Assembly (NCBI GenBank): GCA_033977485.1
Contig: CM066988.1
Location: 73,647,169-73,711,168 of the forward strand
Direction of reading: 5' to 3'
DNA from: Hydrangea macrophylla
Taxonomy: Eukaryota; Streptophyta; Magnoliopsida; Cornales; Hydrangeaceae
DNA: 64,000 nucleotides
Shown: positions 1 through 10,881 of the stretch, in pieces
How the letters are laid out: each line of letters starts with the position of its first letter
How positions within the stretch are numbered: position 1 is the first letter of the stretch
Position numbers and translations under genes: made by a program
Notes under the pieces: generated by a model
What the model saw: only the letters and a program-made list of their open reading frames with translations
Told to the model about the DNA's origin: nothing
Database searches by the model: none

Positions 1-1034
1 ACACATTTCAAGTCGTGTCAGATTCCATATGTTATTATTAGCTTGAAAATTGTTATTGTTAGTATTGTAGGAATTCCCCGCCCCTCTATACCCTTGCATA
101 GCATTCATCTCCATCGAGGGTTGTTCTTGAAAGTACGGCACGTTCGGACAATATTGAGTAGTATGTCGTAGCATGTTACATGTGCTGCATGGTTCTTCAA
201 GCAAAACTTGCCTACAACTCTCTCTTTTCATTCTTAACTCTTCTACCTTTCTTGGTAGCTCCTCGTATTTAGTCATTCAGTTATCTTCAGTTTTTAACTG
301 ATGTATACTCTTTTCTTCCCTACCCAATGGTTGTGTCCGTGAGACATCTTCGAGGTTAGACCATTCATGAGCATGTTCAGCTAACCACTCGAAATGTGCT
401 TCAGCCTCTTCAGTGTTCTTACTAAGGAACACACCCGCGCTCATAGTTTTAACCGATTTTTTTTTGTTTCGCCATTAAGTCCTTCATAAAAGAACCTGAT
501 TGTTCGCCATTTCTCATACCCATGATGTGGACATGAGAGAAGTAAATCTTTAAATCGATCCCACGTTTGAGTGAAGGTTTCATTATCTCTTTGTTTATAT
601 GAGTTTATTTGATGAAAAAGTTCAACAGTCATGCGAGGTGGGAAAAACTTCTTTAAAAACGCAGTATTCATCACATGCCATATGAAGATAGAGTTGGGTT
701 TGAGAGATAATAGCCACTGTTTTGCTTTATCCTTCAAGGTGAAGGGAAAAAGCATCAAGCGGGAGACATCTACAGGACAATTTTGAGAGAATGTTTTACA
801 AATATCCTCAAAGTCCTTGACATGTAGGTAGGCCTTCTTGTTTTCCATCCTATGAAAGGTTGGAAGCAGCTGAATCATTCCATTGTGAAATTAAAATTTG
901 CCTGCATATGGAGGAATGAAAATGCAAGAGGGTGTAGGTGCATGAGTAGGTTGCATGAGATCGCGCAAGGGATGCAACGAATCATCAATGGGTACAATTC
1001 TATTCTCACTATTCTCACTTTCATCGCTAGCCAT
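1..1034 (-). pseudogene. Ty3/gypsy (Athila-like) gag remnant
   Basis: Read on the minus strand, this is the 5' part of a gypsy gag gene running off the window's left edge. A start codon at 1034 opens a short frame that soon hits a stop. The best open stretch, 878-441, matches the retrotransposon gag (capsid) family, with the run MIQLLPTFHRMENKKAYLHV and a downstream AKQWLLSL segment. At about 149-190 the frame encodes a CCHC zinc knuckle, CSTCNMLRHTTQYC (C-x2-C-x4-H-x4-C), as expected for a nucleocapsid. The order LTR, primer site, gag fits Athila-type elements. Stops and frame changes mean no intact Gag can be made. Protease, reverse transcriptase and integrase would lie outside the window. 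Confidence 0.8.
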
Positions 1035-1237
1035 CGAGTTTGTAGGAGTAACTAAGGGATTGACAGAGCTAGAGGAATCAGATGAATAAAGTTGATTTCA
1101 GAAATTCCCTCGATGGAATTATCGGACATGAAAGGGGAAAATCTAAGGAGAGATTTTAATCTAAAGAACTAAAAGAAAAAGAAAAACAGAAATAGATGGA
1201 GATAGAGTGAGGTAATTTAAGTAATAACTAGTCGCCC

Positions 1238-1255
1238 TCCCCGGCAACGGTGCCA
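1238..1255 (-). promoter_or_regulatory. Primer-binding site of the Athila-like element
   Basis: On the minus strand it reads TGGCACCGTTGCCGGGGA. This is the kind of site found just inside the LTR of Athila-type gypsy elements, one base different from the common TGGCGCCGTTGCCGGGGA. It separates the LTR (right) from gag (left) and fixes the element's orientation. Confidence 0.75.
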
Positions 1256-1916
1256 AAAACTTGACACGAAAATAAATTGCGCGCTCTTATGCGACACCCA
1301 AGTGTAAGTGGATGTGCAAGTAGTAATCTGATAAGACCAGGTCGATCCCACAGAGAAGGTGATGAGCTATTACCTTAGACTAATCTCGAAAAGACAATTA
1401 AAAATTCAATGTTTTAAATGAAATGTGAAACACAAAGTTCCACAGATTACCAACTAATAAAAGTAAAGTGATTAAATTAAACTAATAATTAACTAACTAA
1501 CTAAAGCAATGTTAAACTGGGTTTTAACTTTATAAAAGAAAAGCGCTGGGTTCACACGAATCCGAGGTAACCTAGCCATCTACCATGCACATTCATTAAC
1601 GCTCAATGGAGTGCATCCCTCTACAACATTCTATATTTTTTCTAAGAATAAAGATTCAATAGTCCTTTCATGACCGGAACTATATCATCACAGTTGATTT
1701 AAAATACGTGGAAGACAGTTTAAAACAATGGTTTTATCTCGCATCCTCAATGGTGTTAGCATTAAAGGTGGTTTGAAAAAGTCATTGAAGAAAAATGCCT
1801 TAAGGCTTAAAGTTAAGAAACTGTTTTGACAAACTAAGCTTATCGGGACAGTTTGATAACATTTTTCGAAAACAAATAGTCATGGAATACTAAAAAAGAT
1901 CATCCCAAGATTTTGC

Positions 1917-2040
1917 ATGTTCGATCAATCGACGCGCCTTCGATCGATCGAACTGCATCCTCTCTCAATCGATCAAAATGTCTTCAATCGCTTGACTGTT
2001 CCCACGTTCGATCGATCAAACTCTCTTCGATCGATTGAAT
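1917..2040. repeat. Palindrome cluster, TTCGATCGATCGAA type
   Basis: Several copies of a TCGATCGATCGA-like palindrome, some with one or two changes (for example TTCGATCGATCGAAC and CTTCGATCGATTGAA), are spaced about 25-40 bp apart inside the LTR. Open reading through this cluster is an artefact of the repeat. Confidence 0.7.
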
Positions 2041-2518
2041 GCAGGTATTCTGTAGTATGCATGGCAGAGGCTGGAGATCATTGTTTCATCGTGATCTCCC
2101 AACTCTGGAACTATTCAGACATTGTCTGAGGTGCAACAGATTGGTTTCTAACATGAGAAAATATTAAAGCTTTGTTTGGTTGAGTTTTAAACATAAAAAC
2201 TATGAACACTATTGATTTATCACTACTAATATGAGAAACCTACATTAGGGACAGATTGTAATTATGAAACCTATGAGCAGAATGATAGAAATAATAATGG
2301 AAAACCTGAATAAACGTGAACTTGTATTAAACTTGATAGAAATCCACCTCAAACCAATATCAAAGCATTGAAATCTCTCTATCTCTCTCTATAAACTGAA
2401 AAACTAAAAGTGGGCGTCCCCTTTGACAATTTTATAACATATATATAGATAAATCCTAGCTAGGGTTAATTACAAACACATCTCTGCTGCGTTCCCGCAA
2501 AAATCTGGTAAACTCATA

Positions 2519-2590
2519 TTCGATCGATCGAACGCAGTTCGATCGCTTGAACTCTCGATCACTTGAACCATTTCGATCGCTCGAACTTCC
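2519..2590. repeat. Second palindrome cluster, TTCGATCGATCGAA type
   Basis: Four related units lie head to tail (CGATCGATCGAACGC, TTCGATCGCTTGAAC, CTCGATCACTTGAAC, TTCGATCGCTCGAAC), the same motif as at 1917-2040 in the same LTR. Confidence 0.7.
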
Positions 2591-2837
2591 TATTTCAATT
2601 TTGAAATGTCTTGCTTGTATTTGAGATTTACCCTTTTCTTGTAAATTGTTCCTGCTGATGACAACACAACATATCTGCACAAAATAATAGCTACAATAAC
2701 CAAACTCATCATAGATTCATCTCATTGTATATAAGCTGACATTGTAACACCATTTGTAGATAAAGTGGGAAATTGTGAACTAAACCGTTATATTTTCGTA
2801 TTATAGCGCGGTTGTATTTTACAAATACCCCCGCTTG

Positions 2838-5000
2838 TCAATATGTCCCTAGTGATTTTTGGGGAGAGGATGTCCTTACCGCTGTCAATCTGATTAATAA
2901 AATTATATCCTCTCACTGCTCAAGTCTGTCACATTTTAAAAAACAGTATGGGCAAGCTCCCGATTATTTTTCTTAAAATGGTTGTTGGTTGTGCTTGTTT
3001 TTTCCTTCGACCTCATGTAAAATGTACAAAATTATCACCAAAGGCTGCTATTTGTGTTTTTCTAGGTTATGGTGAGGGTCAGAAGGGATATCGTTTATCG
3101 TTGCTATGACCCAGTTACTAAGAAACTATATCTCTTGCCATGTTGTGTTTCTTGAGCATGCACCCTAATCACGAGTTGACTAAATATGATCTCATCCATC
3201 TTGACCCATTCTCTGATGATACCGATAATTTGCCCTCTCGAGTCCCTGGCACCACTGATACTATCTCACCCCATAATTGTACTTCTGCTCTTGATCCTCT
3301 TTAATAGTAGGCTATGGCAGATGAACTCTCTGCATTGTATAAGATAGACACTTGGAGTTTGGTTCCCTTATCTTCTGGTAAGAGCGCTATTGGTTCTCAT
3401 TGGGTTTATAAAATCAAAACCAAGTCATATGGATCTGTTGGGCGGTTCAAAGCAAGATTGGTTGCCAATGGTTTTTCCCAGTAGTATGGTATGGATTACG
3501 AGGAGACTTTTGCTCCTGTTACTAAAATGACTACTGTTCATACTCTTATTCCAGTTGCATCTATTTGTCAGTGGCATATAACTCAGATGTATATTAAAAA
3601 TGATTTCTTGAACGGAGACCTCCAAGAGGAGGTTTGTATGGTTCCTCCTCTGGGTGTTCCTCATGGTCCTGATGAAGTTTGCAGGCTTAAGAAAAGCCTC
3701 ATGTGATCTTAAACAAGCCCCTCGAGCTTGGTTTGAGAAGTTTTCCACTATGATTACCTCCTTTGGGTTTTTCCTGAGTGAGTATGATTTAGCTCTCTTT
3801 ATTAGGTGTACCACTGTTGGTCATATTATGATTTATTTGTATGTTGATGATGATTATTACCGGTGATGATGATGGGATAACAATGTTGAAGTGAATTAGC
3901 TCGTTGTTTTTTCAAAAAAAGGATTTGGATCCACTATATATTTTTTGGGGATTGAATTAGGCTTTTTTTTTTTTTTCCAAAAGGTTATCTTTTCTCTAAG
4001 CCTAAGTAAACAAGTGATATTCTTGAGACTGCTCACCTCATTGACAATAAGATTGTTGATACCTCTTTGCAGCTTAATGTTCGCCTTTCCTCTTCTGATG
4101 GTGTTCCTTTGCCTGATCCTACCTTATATCCCACTATTGTTGGTAGCTTGATTTATCTCATTATTACTCGTCCGGATATTGCTCATGTTGTTCATGTCGT
4201 TAATCAGTTTGTTACTTCCCTTACTACAGTTCATTGGGCTGCTGTTCATCGTATTCTGAGATACTTGAGGGGCACTCAGTTTCAAAATATTTTACTTTCG
4301 TCATCTTCTTCCTTGGAGTTGCGTGCATACTGTGATGTTAATTGGTAGGTGATCCTACAGATCGCAAGTCTGTCACTGAATTTTGTATATTTTTGGGGGA
4401 TTCTCTTATTTCTTGGAAGAGCAAGAAGCAAGATGTTGATGTTGATGTTGTTGTTGTTGTTGTGTCTACCACAAAAGCTAAGTATCGTACTATGGCTTCG
4501 ACTACCTGTGAGGTTGTTTGGTTACGCTGGCTATTAACAGATACGTGTGTCTCTCTTCCTCGCTCTTCTCCTATGTATTGCGATAATAAAGTGCTCTTCA
4601 GATTGCTCACAACTTAGTTTTTCATGAGAGGATCAAGCACATAGAGATTGATTGTCATATCACTCGTCATCACCTTAAGCATGGAGCTATCACTTTGCTT
4701 TTGGTTTCTTCTTCCGTGCCGATTGCTTATTGGTTTACAAAGTCACATTCGATTCAGCATTTTCATTTTTTGGTTGGCAAACTCTCTATGCTTTTAGCCG
4801 CAACATCGTGAGCTTGAGGGGGGATATTAGAGTATTGATATTTAACTTTAGGGGTAGTTTAGTCTTTTACTTTATTTAGGGTAATATTGTATACCTAGTT
4901 ATATTATCTTTTCTTTTGATCTTCATTCATTTTTATTATGATTTCATGTTACGAGAAACCTTAGCTCTCTTTATTCTTTTCCCTTTGCTGTTCTATTGAT
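2838..5000 (+). pseudogene. Decayed copia pol fragment with probable 3' LTR
   Basis: A 5'-truncated Ty1/copia polyprotein on the plus strand. About 2838-3130 encodes the integrase C-terminal region (VPSDFWGEDVLTAVNLI). From 3316 the reverse transcriptase follows (FKARLVANGFSQ, then an in-frame stop, then YEETFAPVTKM). An LYVDDD active-site box lies near 3838. RNase H motifs follow at 4070-4740 with several frame changes. A purine tract with a G run (GCTTGAGGGGGG) at 4813-4824 is the polypurine tract, and the sequence after it looks like an LTR start (ATTAGAGTATTGAT), so the far end is approximate. No 5' LTR, gag or protease is present. It cannot encode a working polyprotein. Confidence 0.85.
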
Positions 5001-5051
5001 TTTTTTTGATATATTTACATTGAGAACCACTCGTGTGTACAAATTTTGAAT

Positions 5052-5233
5052 GAGTAATTCTATGCTTCTCAAATTTTGTATCTTAAATGCTTCCCAAATA
5101 TATGTGGCAGTGACCGTATTAGATTTTAATTGGAGGATATTGAAGTGGTTCCATCATGGTCGAAGGTGACCCTCATGCCACATGTATTTGGGGAGCATTT
5201 GGAATTCAAAATTTGAGAAGCATATCATTACTC
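5052..5233. mobile_element. MITE, foldback type, about 182 bp
   Basis: The ends are inverted repeats: GAGTAATTCTATGCTTCTCA at the left and the complement of TGAGAAGCATATCATTACTC at the right. Nothing is coded inside. A relative lies 6 bp to the right. Confidence 0.75.
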
Positions 5234-5239
5234 ACTTTG

Positions 5240-5459
5240 AAAAGAGTAATGCTCCGCTTCCCAAATTTTGAAATGCATAATGATATGCTTCCCAAATTTT
5301 TATCCTAAAAGTGCTTTCCGAATGATGTGGCAGTGGAGCCAGGTAAATAACTTCCAATCTAAATTTAACTGATCCTACTATATTAGACATGGTCCCACAC
5401 TACATCATTTGAGAAGCACTTTTGTGATAAAAGTTTGGGACGCATAGTATTACTCTTTT
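5240..5459. mobile_element. MITE, same family, about 220 bp
   Basis: The left end AAAAGAGTAATGCTCCGCTT mirrors the right end AAGCATAGT-type sequence (right end read on the minus strand: AAAAGAGTAATACTATGCGT). The internal sequence differs from that of the neighbour at 5052-5233, so this is a separate insertion and not a duplicate. Confidence 0.75.
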
Positions 5460-6803
5460 GAAAAGCATAGCTTTACTCAGTTACGAACACTTTGACACCA
5501 CTCTTGGTGTCTTTTCGTTTTTTTGGCTCAGAAACTTTTGTTGTCAAAATGTAATTGGTTGGTGCCAAATGGTTGTAACTTTGAAAACCAATTTATTTTT
5601 GGAAAACTATCTTACTTTTGATAACTATTTTTTGAGGGACTATATAGTACTTCTTAAGCACTAAGTCCAACAAGGAAAACATTTTAGTGAAAAGTCCATC
5701 ACATACAAAATTGGACGAAGTTTATCGATTTTGTGAATTTCACTAAATTTTCATTGGAAGTTTGTGAAAATGCACTAAACTTTTAGTAAAAATTTCACAA
5801 ACTCGTTGAGATTTTTGTTTAGAGTATTGTTCACTCTAGCAAATGATTCAGACTGGGGACTTTGTACCAAAAATTTTCATTGGGTCATTTAACTAATAGC
5901 TTTCTTAGTTAGAGATTTAATACTAAATTTTTATTTAATTTTTTTTTACTACATTCTAGTTACAATATTTTTCCTACGCCTTATACCACTAAGAATGTAT
6001 CATAGAATATTGGGATAATTATATTTTAGTCAATTTCTTTGTATAAAATTTAAAAGTTAATCTATTACTTTTTAAAATTAAAAAATGTCAACAATCATTA
6101 AAAAAAATTAAAAAGTCAATAACAAAATTTAAAAAAAATCAACTTTTGAATTGTTATTTTGTGTTTTAGTTTATTTTATAATTTCAAGGTTATGAACTTG
6201 CACCAAAATAGTGTGATAATTGCTCCTAATATCTTGGAAGACTTGCTCCCAACGTTTGAAGAGTTGCATATGACTTTGAAACAAGTTGCTCCCAAACGTT
6301 TCGTAAAGTTGTTCCTAACGTTTGAAAAAGTAGCTCCATAATGTGATTTAAAAATTGATGACTCTTTTTTTTTTTATAAAAAGAACTAATATTTTTTTTT
6401 AAATTAGAAAAAACAGCAGATTGACTTTTAAATTCTATACAAAAATTAATTGAAATTTAATTATCCCTAGAAAATTTCCCATATTTTTTGCATTTTCAAA
6501 GAATTGAGTTTTTACCCCCAAAAAAGAAAAAGGAAAAAAGAAAAAGCAAAAGAGTATGGGTGAAGTATTGCCCATTGACTCTTTTGGCTCCCACGTTTTC
6601 CATAGAGACAAAATATATTTGATGGGAGAAATATTCGGTACACTCAAGTGGTTTGACCGTACCTATAATATAGTAATTTTGTATAAAAAAAGATTTGTTT
6701 TGCAATAAAAAATATTTATTTTAGGTGACTTTGACGAGAATAAATATTTTTTATAAAATTATTTCTTATCATGTAATAAATACTCTCTCTTTTTTGAATC
6801 TTA
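5460..6803. other. AT-rich intergenic sequence, no gene seen
   Basis: Long A and T runs, and a short degenerate repeat (GTTGCTCCCAAACGTTT and variants) at 6220-6340. The open frames are short and unlike proteins. I see no RNA gene or clear transposon end. Confidence 0.6.
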
Positions 6804-6808
6804 TATTC

Positions 6809-7173
6809 TGTTATAAAACTAGTAATAACTGGTGCACAAATAAATAATTACACAAAGGAACACAAATATTTCAGGTGGTTCGGCAATTTGCCTACGTCCA
6901 CTGCGGAGGGGGATCACCTTTGATTATTGATTGAACCTTTACAACCCAAGCACTAATTTCTCAATTACACAAGTGATATTTATAACTCTCTTTTCTCTCT
7001 TTCTTTCCTCCTTCTTTTCTTTTCTTTCTTTCTCTCTTCCGCATTCTTTCTACTAACAATCATGGCTATATATAGCCATGATTTTGTATAGTGAAATTCC
7101 ACAATGGTTAGTGTCCATTGTGTGAAGCAATATCTCTTAGTGGCCATTCACCCTTTCCACTTATTTCACAACA
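6809..7173 (-). repeat. Copia-1 3' LTR
   Basis: 365 bp, TG...CA ends, bounded inside by the polypurine tract (GGGGGAG-type, read on the minus strand) at 7174-7182. It holds a CT-rich stretch and a TATATATA box inside a small palindrome (CATGGCTATATATAGCCATG) at 7061-7080, a plausible core promoter. Confidence 0.93.
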
Positions 7174-7248
7174 CTCCCCCTTGAATGTCCATCTAAGAAT
7201 AATACCATTACCCATCAATTACTCCCCCTCATTGTAACATGAGAAAAT

Positions 7249-10200
7249 TCACAAGGAAACTTCTTTGAGTTTGCGCATTCCAATGTTGTGTACTAGCTTC
7301 TTGAATGTTGCAGTTGGTAGTGCTTTTGTGAATAAATCTGCGAGATTATCAATAGAACGTATTTGTTGAACATTGATTTCACCTTTCTTTTGGAGCTCAT
7401 GTGTATAGAAGAATTTTGGTGAGATGTGCTTGGTTCTGTCTCCTTTGATGAATCCCCCTCTGATTTGTGCAATGCATGCAGCATTATCTTCATATAACGT
7501 TGTCGGTTTATCTTTGATCGAAGATAAGGCACAAGATTCCTGAATATGCTGGATCATTGATCTCAACCAAATGCATTCACGACTGGTTTCATGTAGTGCA
7601 AGAATTTCAGAATGATTTGAAGAAGTGGCTGTTAATGTCTGTTTTACAGATCGCCATGATATAGCAGTATCACCACAAGTAAATACATAACCTGTTTGAG
7701 ATCGAGCTTTGTGTGGATCAGAGAGATAACCAGCATCGGCATATCCAACTAATGGTGATTTGGATCCTTTTGGATAAAATAATCCCAAATCAATTGTACC
7801 ACGAAGATAGCGAAAAATATGCTTGATACCATTCCAATGTCTTCGAGTTGGTGCTGAGCTAAATCTTGCAAGCAGATTGACAGAAAAAGCGATATCTGGT
7901 CGTGTACAATTTGCCAAATACATAAGAGCACCAATTGCGCTCAAATATGGTACTTCAGGGCCGAGAAGTTCCTCATCTTCATCACAAGGACGATAGGGAT
8001 CCTTCTTTACATCAAGGGACCGGACTACCATTGGAGTACTCAATGGATGAGCATTATCCATATAGAAACGTTTCAAAATTTTCTCTGTATATGAGGATTG
8101 ATGTAAGAGAATTCCTTCGGGGAAATGCTCGAGTTGCAACCCAAGACAAAATTTTGTCTTTCCGAGATCTTTCATCTCAAATTCCCTTTTCAAATAATCA
8201 GCAGTTTTTGTGAGCTCTTTGGGAGTGCCAACAAGATTAAGATCATCAACATATACTGCAATGATTGCAAAACCGGATTCTGATCTCTTGATGAAAACGC
8301 ATGGACATATAGCATTATTTATATATCCTTCTTTCAATAAATATTCGCTCAAGCGATTATACCACATGCGTCCGGATTGCTTTAATCCGTATAGAGATTT
8401 TTGCAATTTAATGGAGTACATATCTCGTGGTTTTGACTTACATGATTCAGGCATGTTGAATCCTTCGGGGATCCTCATATGTATATCATTATCTAGTGAT
8501 CCATACAAATATGCTGTAACCACGTCCAGTAAGCGCATATCAAGTCCTTCAGACATTGATAGGCTTATCAAAAATCGAAATGTAATTGCATCCATTACCG
8601 GGGAATATGTTTCATCGTAATCGATGCCAGGTCTCTGTGAGAAACCTTGTGCTACAAGTCGGGCCTTGTATCGCACAATCTCATTTTTCTCATTACGTTT
8701 CCGTACAAATACCCATTTGTACCCAACGGGACTTACATCTTCAGGTGTAGGGACTACAAGCCCAAACACTTCCCGTTTTTCTAATGAGTTTAACTCAGTT
8801 TGTATGGCCTCTTCCCACTTTGGCCAATCAATTCTATCTCGACATTCTTCCACTTTTTGTGGTTCAGGATCCTTATCACTTTGGGTGATGTCTAGTGCTA
8901 CCGTAAAGGCAAATATGTGATCAATGACCGTGCCATTACGATCCCACATATTTCCAGTGGACATATAGTTTATCGAGATCTCTTTATTCTCAAATACTTG
9001 TGCCTCTTCATGGGCTACTTGTTCCTCTCCAGGGGAACCCTGTTGACCAACGTTGGATTTATCAAGTATTTCTATAGCGCCTTTTGAGATCTCTGTATGA
9101 GTTTCCACTTTGTTAATATGTCCTTTTATTTTCCTCTTCCGAGGAACCTTATCCTTTGCACCACTAGGTCTACCACGTTTCAATCGTGCCGTAGACTCAT
9201 CTACCGCTGCACTACCAGATTGTCCTCTTGGGACTTCAATTCTTGCTGGAGTGTTTACAGCCGGTATATGTGATTTTATCACTTTCTTTGCATCAGTGAA
9301 TGCATCAGGCAATTGATTTGCAACCTTTTGCAAATGAATGATCCTTTGAACTTCAAGTTCACATTGATTGGTGCGAGGATCAAGATGAGACATTGCCAAT
9401 GTATTCCAAGAAATTTCATGCTGAGCTTCAGGTTTCAGCTTTTCTCCCCCTAATGGTGGGAATACGGTCTCATCAAAATGACAGTCTGCAAACCGTGCAG
9501 TAAAAAGATCACCAGTTAGGGGTTCAAGATATCTTATTATAGATGGTGAATCAAAACCAACGTAAACTCCAAGGCGTCTCTGAGGACCCATTTTTGTGCG
9601 TTGTGGGGGTGCAATAGGAACTTGCACAGCACAACCAAAAACTCGTAGATGGGAAACATTAGGTGGTTGTCCAAATACAAGTTGTAAAGGGGAGTATTCA
9701 TGATAAGAAGTTGGTCTAATCCGAATTAATGATGCAGCATGTAATATGGCATGACCCCAAGCAGATGTAGGCAGCTTTGTTCTCAAAAGTAAGGGTCTAG
9801 CAACCAACTTGAGACGTTTGATAAACGACTCAGCTAAACCATTCTGTGTATGCACGTGAGCAACGGGATGTTCAACATGAATTCCTATTGACATGCAATA
9901 GTCATCAAATGCCTTGGATGTGAATTCCCCAGCATTATCAAGACGTATAGTTTTGATAGGAAAATCAGAAAATTGTGCTCGTAATCGAATTATCTGAGCA
10001 AGAAGTCTGGCAAATGCAGCATTACGAGATGAGAGTAAACAAACATGCGACCATCTAGTTGAAGCATCTAGTAAGACCATAAAGTAGAAAAATGGTCCAG
10101 ACGGTGGATGAATAGGTCCACAAATATCCCCTTGGATACGTTCCAAAAATACTGGGGATTCAATTTTCACTTTTGTTGGAGATGGTCTCACAATCAATTT

Positions 10201-10872
10201 TCCTTGTGAACAAGCAGTACAAGGATTATCACGAGGTAAAAGGATTTTCTGATTTCTTAAAGGATGTCCATTTGAGGTTTCAATGATCCTACGCATCATA
10301 ATAGCTCCAGGATGACCAAGACGATCATGCCAAAGTCCAAACACTTTTGGGTTAGAAAACTTTTGGTTCACCACAACATGTGATTCAATAGCACTTATCG
10401 TTGTCTGATACAATCCAGAGGAGTGTGCATGAAGTTTTTCCAAAATATGCTTTTTGTTTGAAACGACTTTAGTGATGCAAAGGTACTCAATATTACCCTC
10501 GTTAATGGTTTCAACGTGGAATCCATTTCGGCGGATATCTTTGAAACTGAGCAAATTTCTTCGGGATTTGCTAGAGTATAGAGCATTTTCTAAATGAATC
10601 GTTGTTCCTTTTGATAAAATAATGCTTGCTTTTCCAGAGCCTTCAATGAGACTGGTAGTACCAGATATTGTGCTCACATTAGCTTCTGCTAATTTCAAGT
10701 TCCAGAAATATCTCTGGTCTTGAAGAATGGTGTGTGTAGTTGCACTATCAACCAGACATATATCTCCTTCTTTCATCGTACAATCTATCAAGTAATAAGA
10801 TGCATATATTATTATAACCAACAGAAACTGTTTATACATTATTAAGAAAACAAAGATACAAGCGGAGTACAA
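7249..10872 (-). CDS. Copia-1 pol polyprotein (protease, integrase, reverse transcriptase, RNase H)
   Basis: An uninterrupted frame of about 1207 codons with every copia pol domain in order. Aspartic protease: DSATTHTIL near residue 42. GAG-pre-integrase zinc region: LWHDRLGHPG near 180, then C-x2-C. Integrase core: acidic residues in GDICGP (about 248), DNAGEF (about 309) and GLAESF (about 344), the DD35E pattern. Reverse transcriptase: GYKWVFVRKRN near 705 and the YVDD catalytic box near 874. RNase H: YADAGY near 1043 and a C-terminal LADLFTKAL. The integrase-before-RT order defines Ty1/copia. The gag frame lies directly upstream in the same reading frame, separated by a stop at 10884-10882. 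No ATG is obvious at the frame's beginning, so pol would need to be made with Gag or from an internal ATG. Confidence 0.93.
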   Translation of the reverse strand: MYSACIFVFLIMYKQFLLVIIIYASYYLIDCTMKEGDICLVDSATTHTILQDQRYFWNLKLAEANVSTISGTTSLIEGSGKASIILSKGTTIHLENALYSSKSRRNLLSFKDIRRNGFHVETINEGNIEYLCITKVVSNKKHILEKLHAHSSGLYQTTISAIESHVVVNQKFSNPKVFGLWHDRLGHPGAIMMRRIIETSNGHPLRNQKILLPRDNPCTACSQGKLIVRPSPTKVKIESPVFLERIQGDICGPIHPPSGPFFYFMVLLDASTRWSHVCLLSSRNAAFARLLAQIIRLRAQFSDFPIKTIRLDNAGEFTSKAFDDYCMSIGIHVEHPVAHVHTQNGLAESFIKRLKLVARPLLLRTKLPTSAWGHAILHAASLIRIRPTSYHEYSPLQLVFGQPPNVSHLRVFGCAVQVPIAPPQRTKMGPQRRLGVYVGFDSPSIIRYLEPLTGDLFTARFADCHFDETVFPPLGGEKLKPEAQHEISWNTLAMSHLDPRTNQCELEVQRIIHLQKVANQLPDAFTDAKKVIKSHIPAVNTPARIEVPRGQSGSAAVDESTARLKRGRPSGAKDKVPRKRKIKGHINKVETHTEISKGAIEILDKSNVGQQGSPGEEQVAHEEAQVFENKEISINYMSTGNMWDRNGTVIDHIFAFTVALDITQSDKDPEPQKVEECRDRIDWPKWEEAIQTELNSLEKREVFGLVVPTPEDVSPVGYKWVFVRKRNEKNEIVRYKARLVAQGFSQRPGIDYDETYSPVMDAITFRFLISLSMSEGLDMRLLDVVTAYLYGSLDNDIHMRIPEGFNMPESCKSKPRDMYSIKLQKSLYGLKQSGRMWYNRLSEYLLKEGYINNAICPCVFIKRSESGFAIIAVYVDDLNLVGTPKELTKTADYLKREFEMKDLGKTKFCLGLQLEHFPEGILLHQSSYTEKILKRFYMDNAHPLSTPMVVRSLDVKKDPYRPCDEDEELLGPEVPYLSAIGALMYLANCTRPDIAFSVNLLARFSSAPTRRHWNGIKHIFRYLRGTIDLGLFYPKGSKSPLVGYADAGYLSDPHKARSQTGYVFTCGDTAISWRSVKQTLTATSSNHSEILALHETSRECIWLRSMIQHIQESCALSSIKDKPTTLYEDNAACIAQIRGGFIKGDRTKHISPKFFYTHELQKKGEINVQQIRSIDNLADLFTKALPTATFKKLVHNIGMRKLKEVSL

Positions 10873-10881
10873 TAAGGCAAT

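Larger units (their letters stand above)
1262..2749 (-). repeat. Probable 5' LTR of the Athila-like element
   Basis: The sequence outside the primer site is non-coding and can be bounded as TG...CA on the minus strand (TGTTACAATG at 2749, TCGTGTCA at 1262), about 1.49 kb, usual for Athila LTRs. The sister LTR is outside the window, so the outer edge is inferred. It contains two clusters of GATCGATC palindromes. Confidence 0.55.

Noticed and set aside
7935..9316. Several plus-strand open frames of 68-136 codons
   Set aside because: Antisense shadows of the Copia-1 pol gene.
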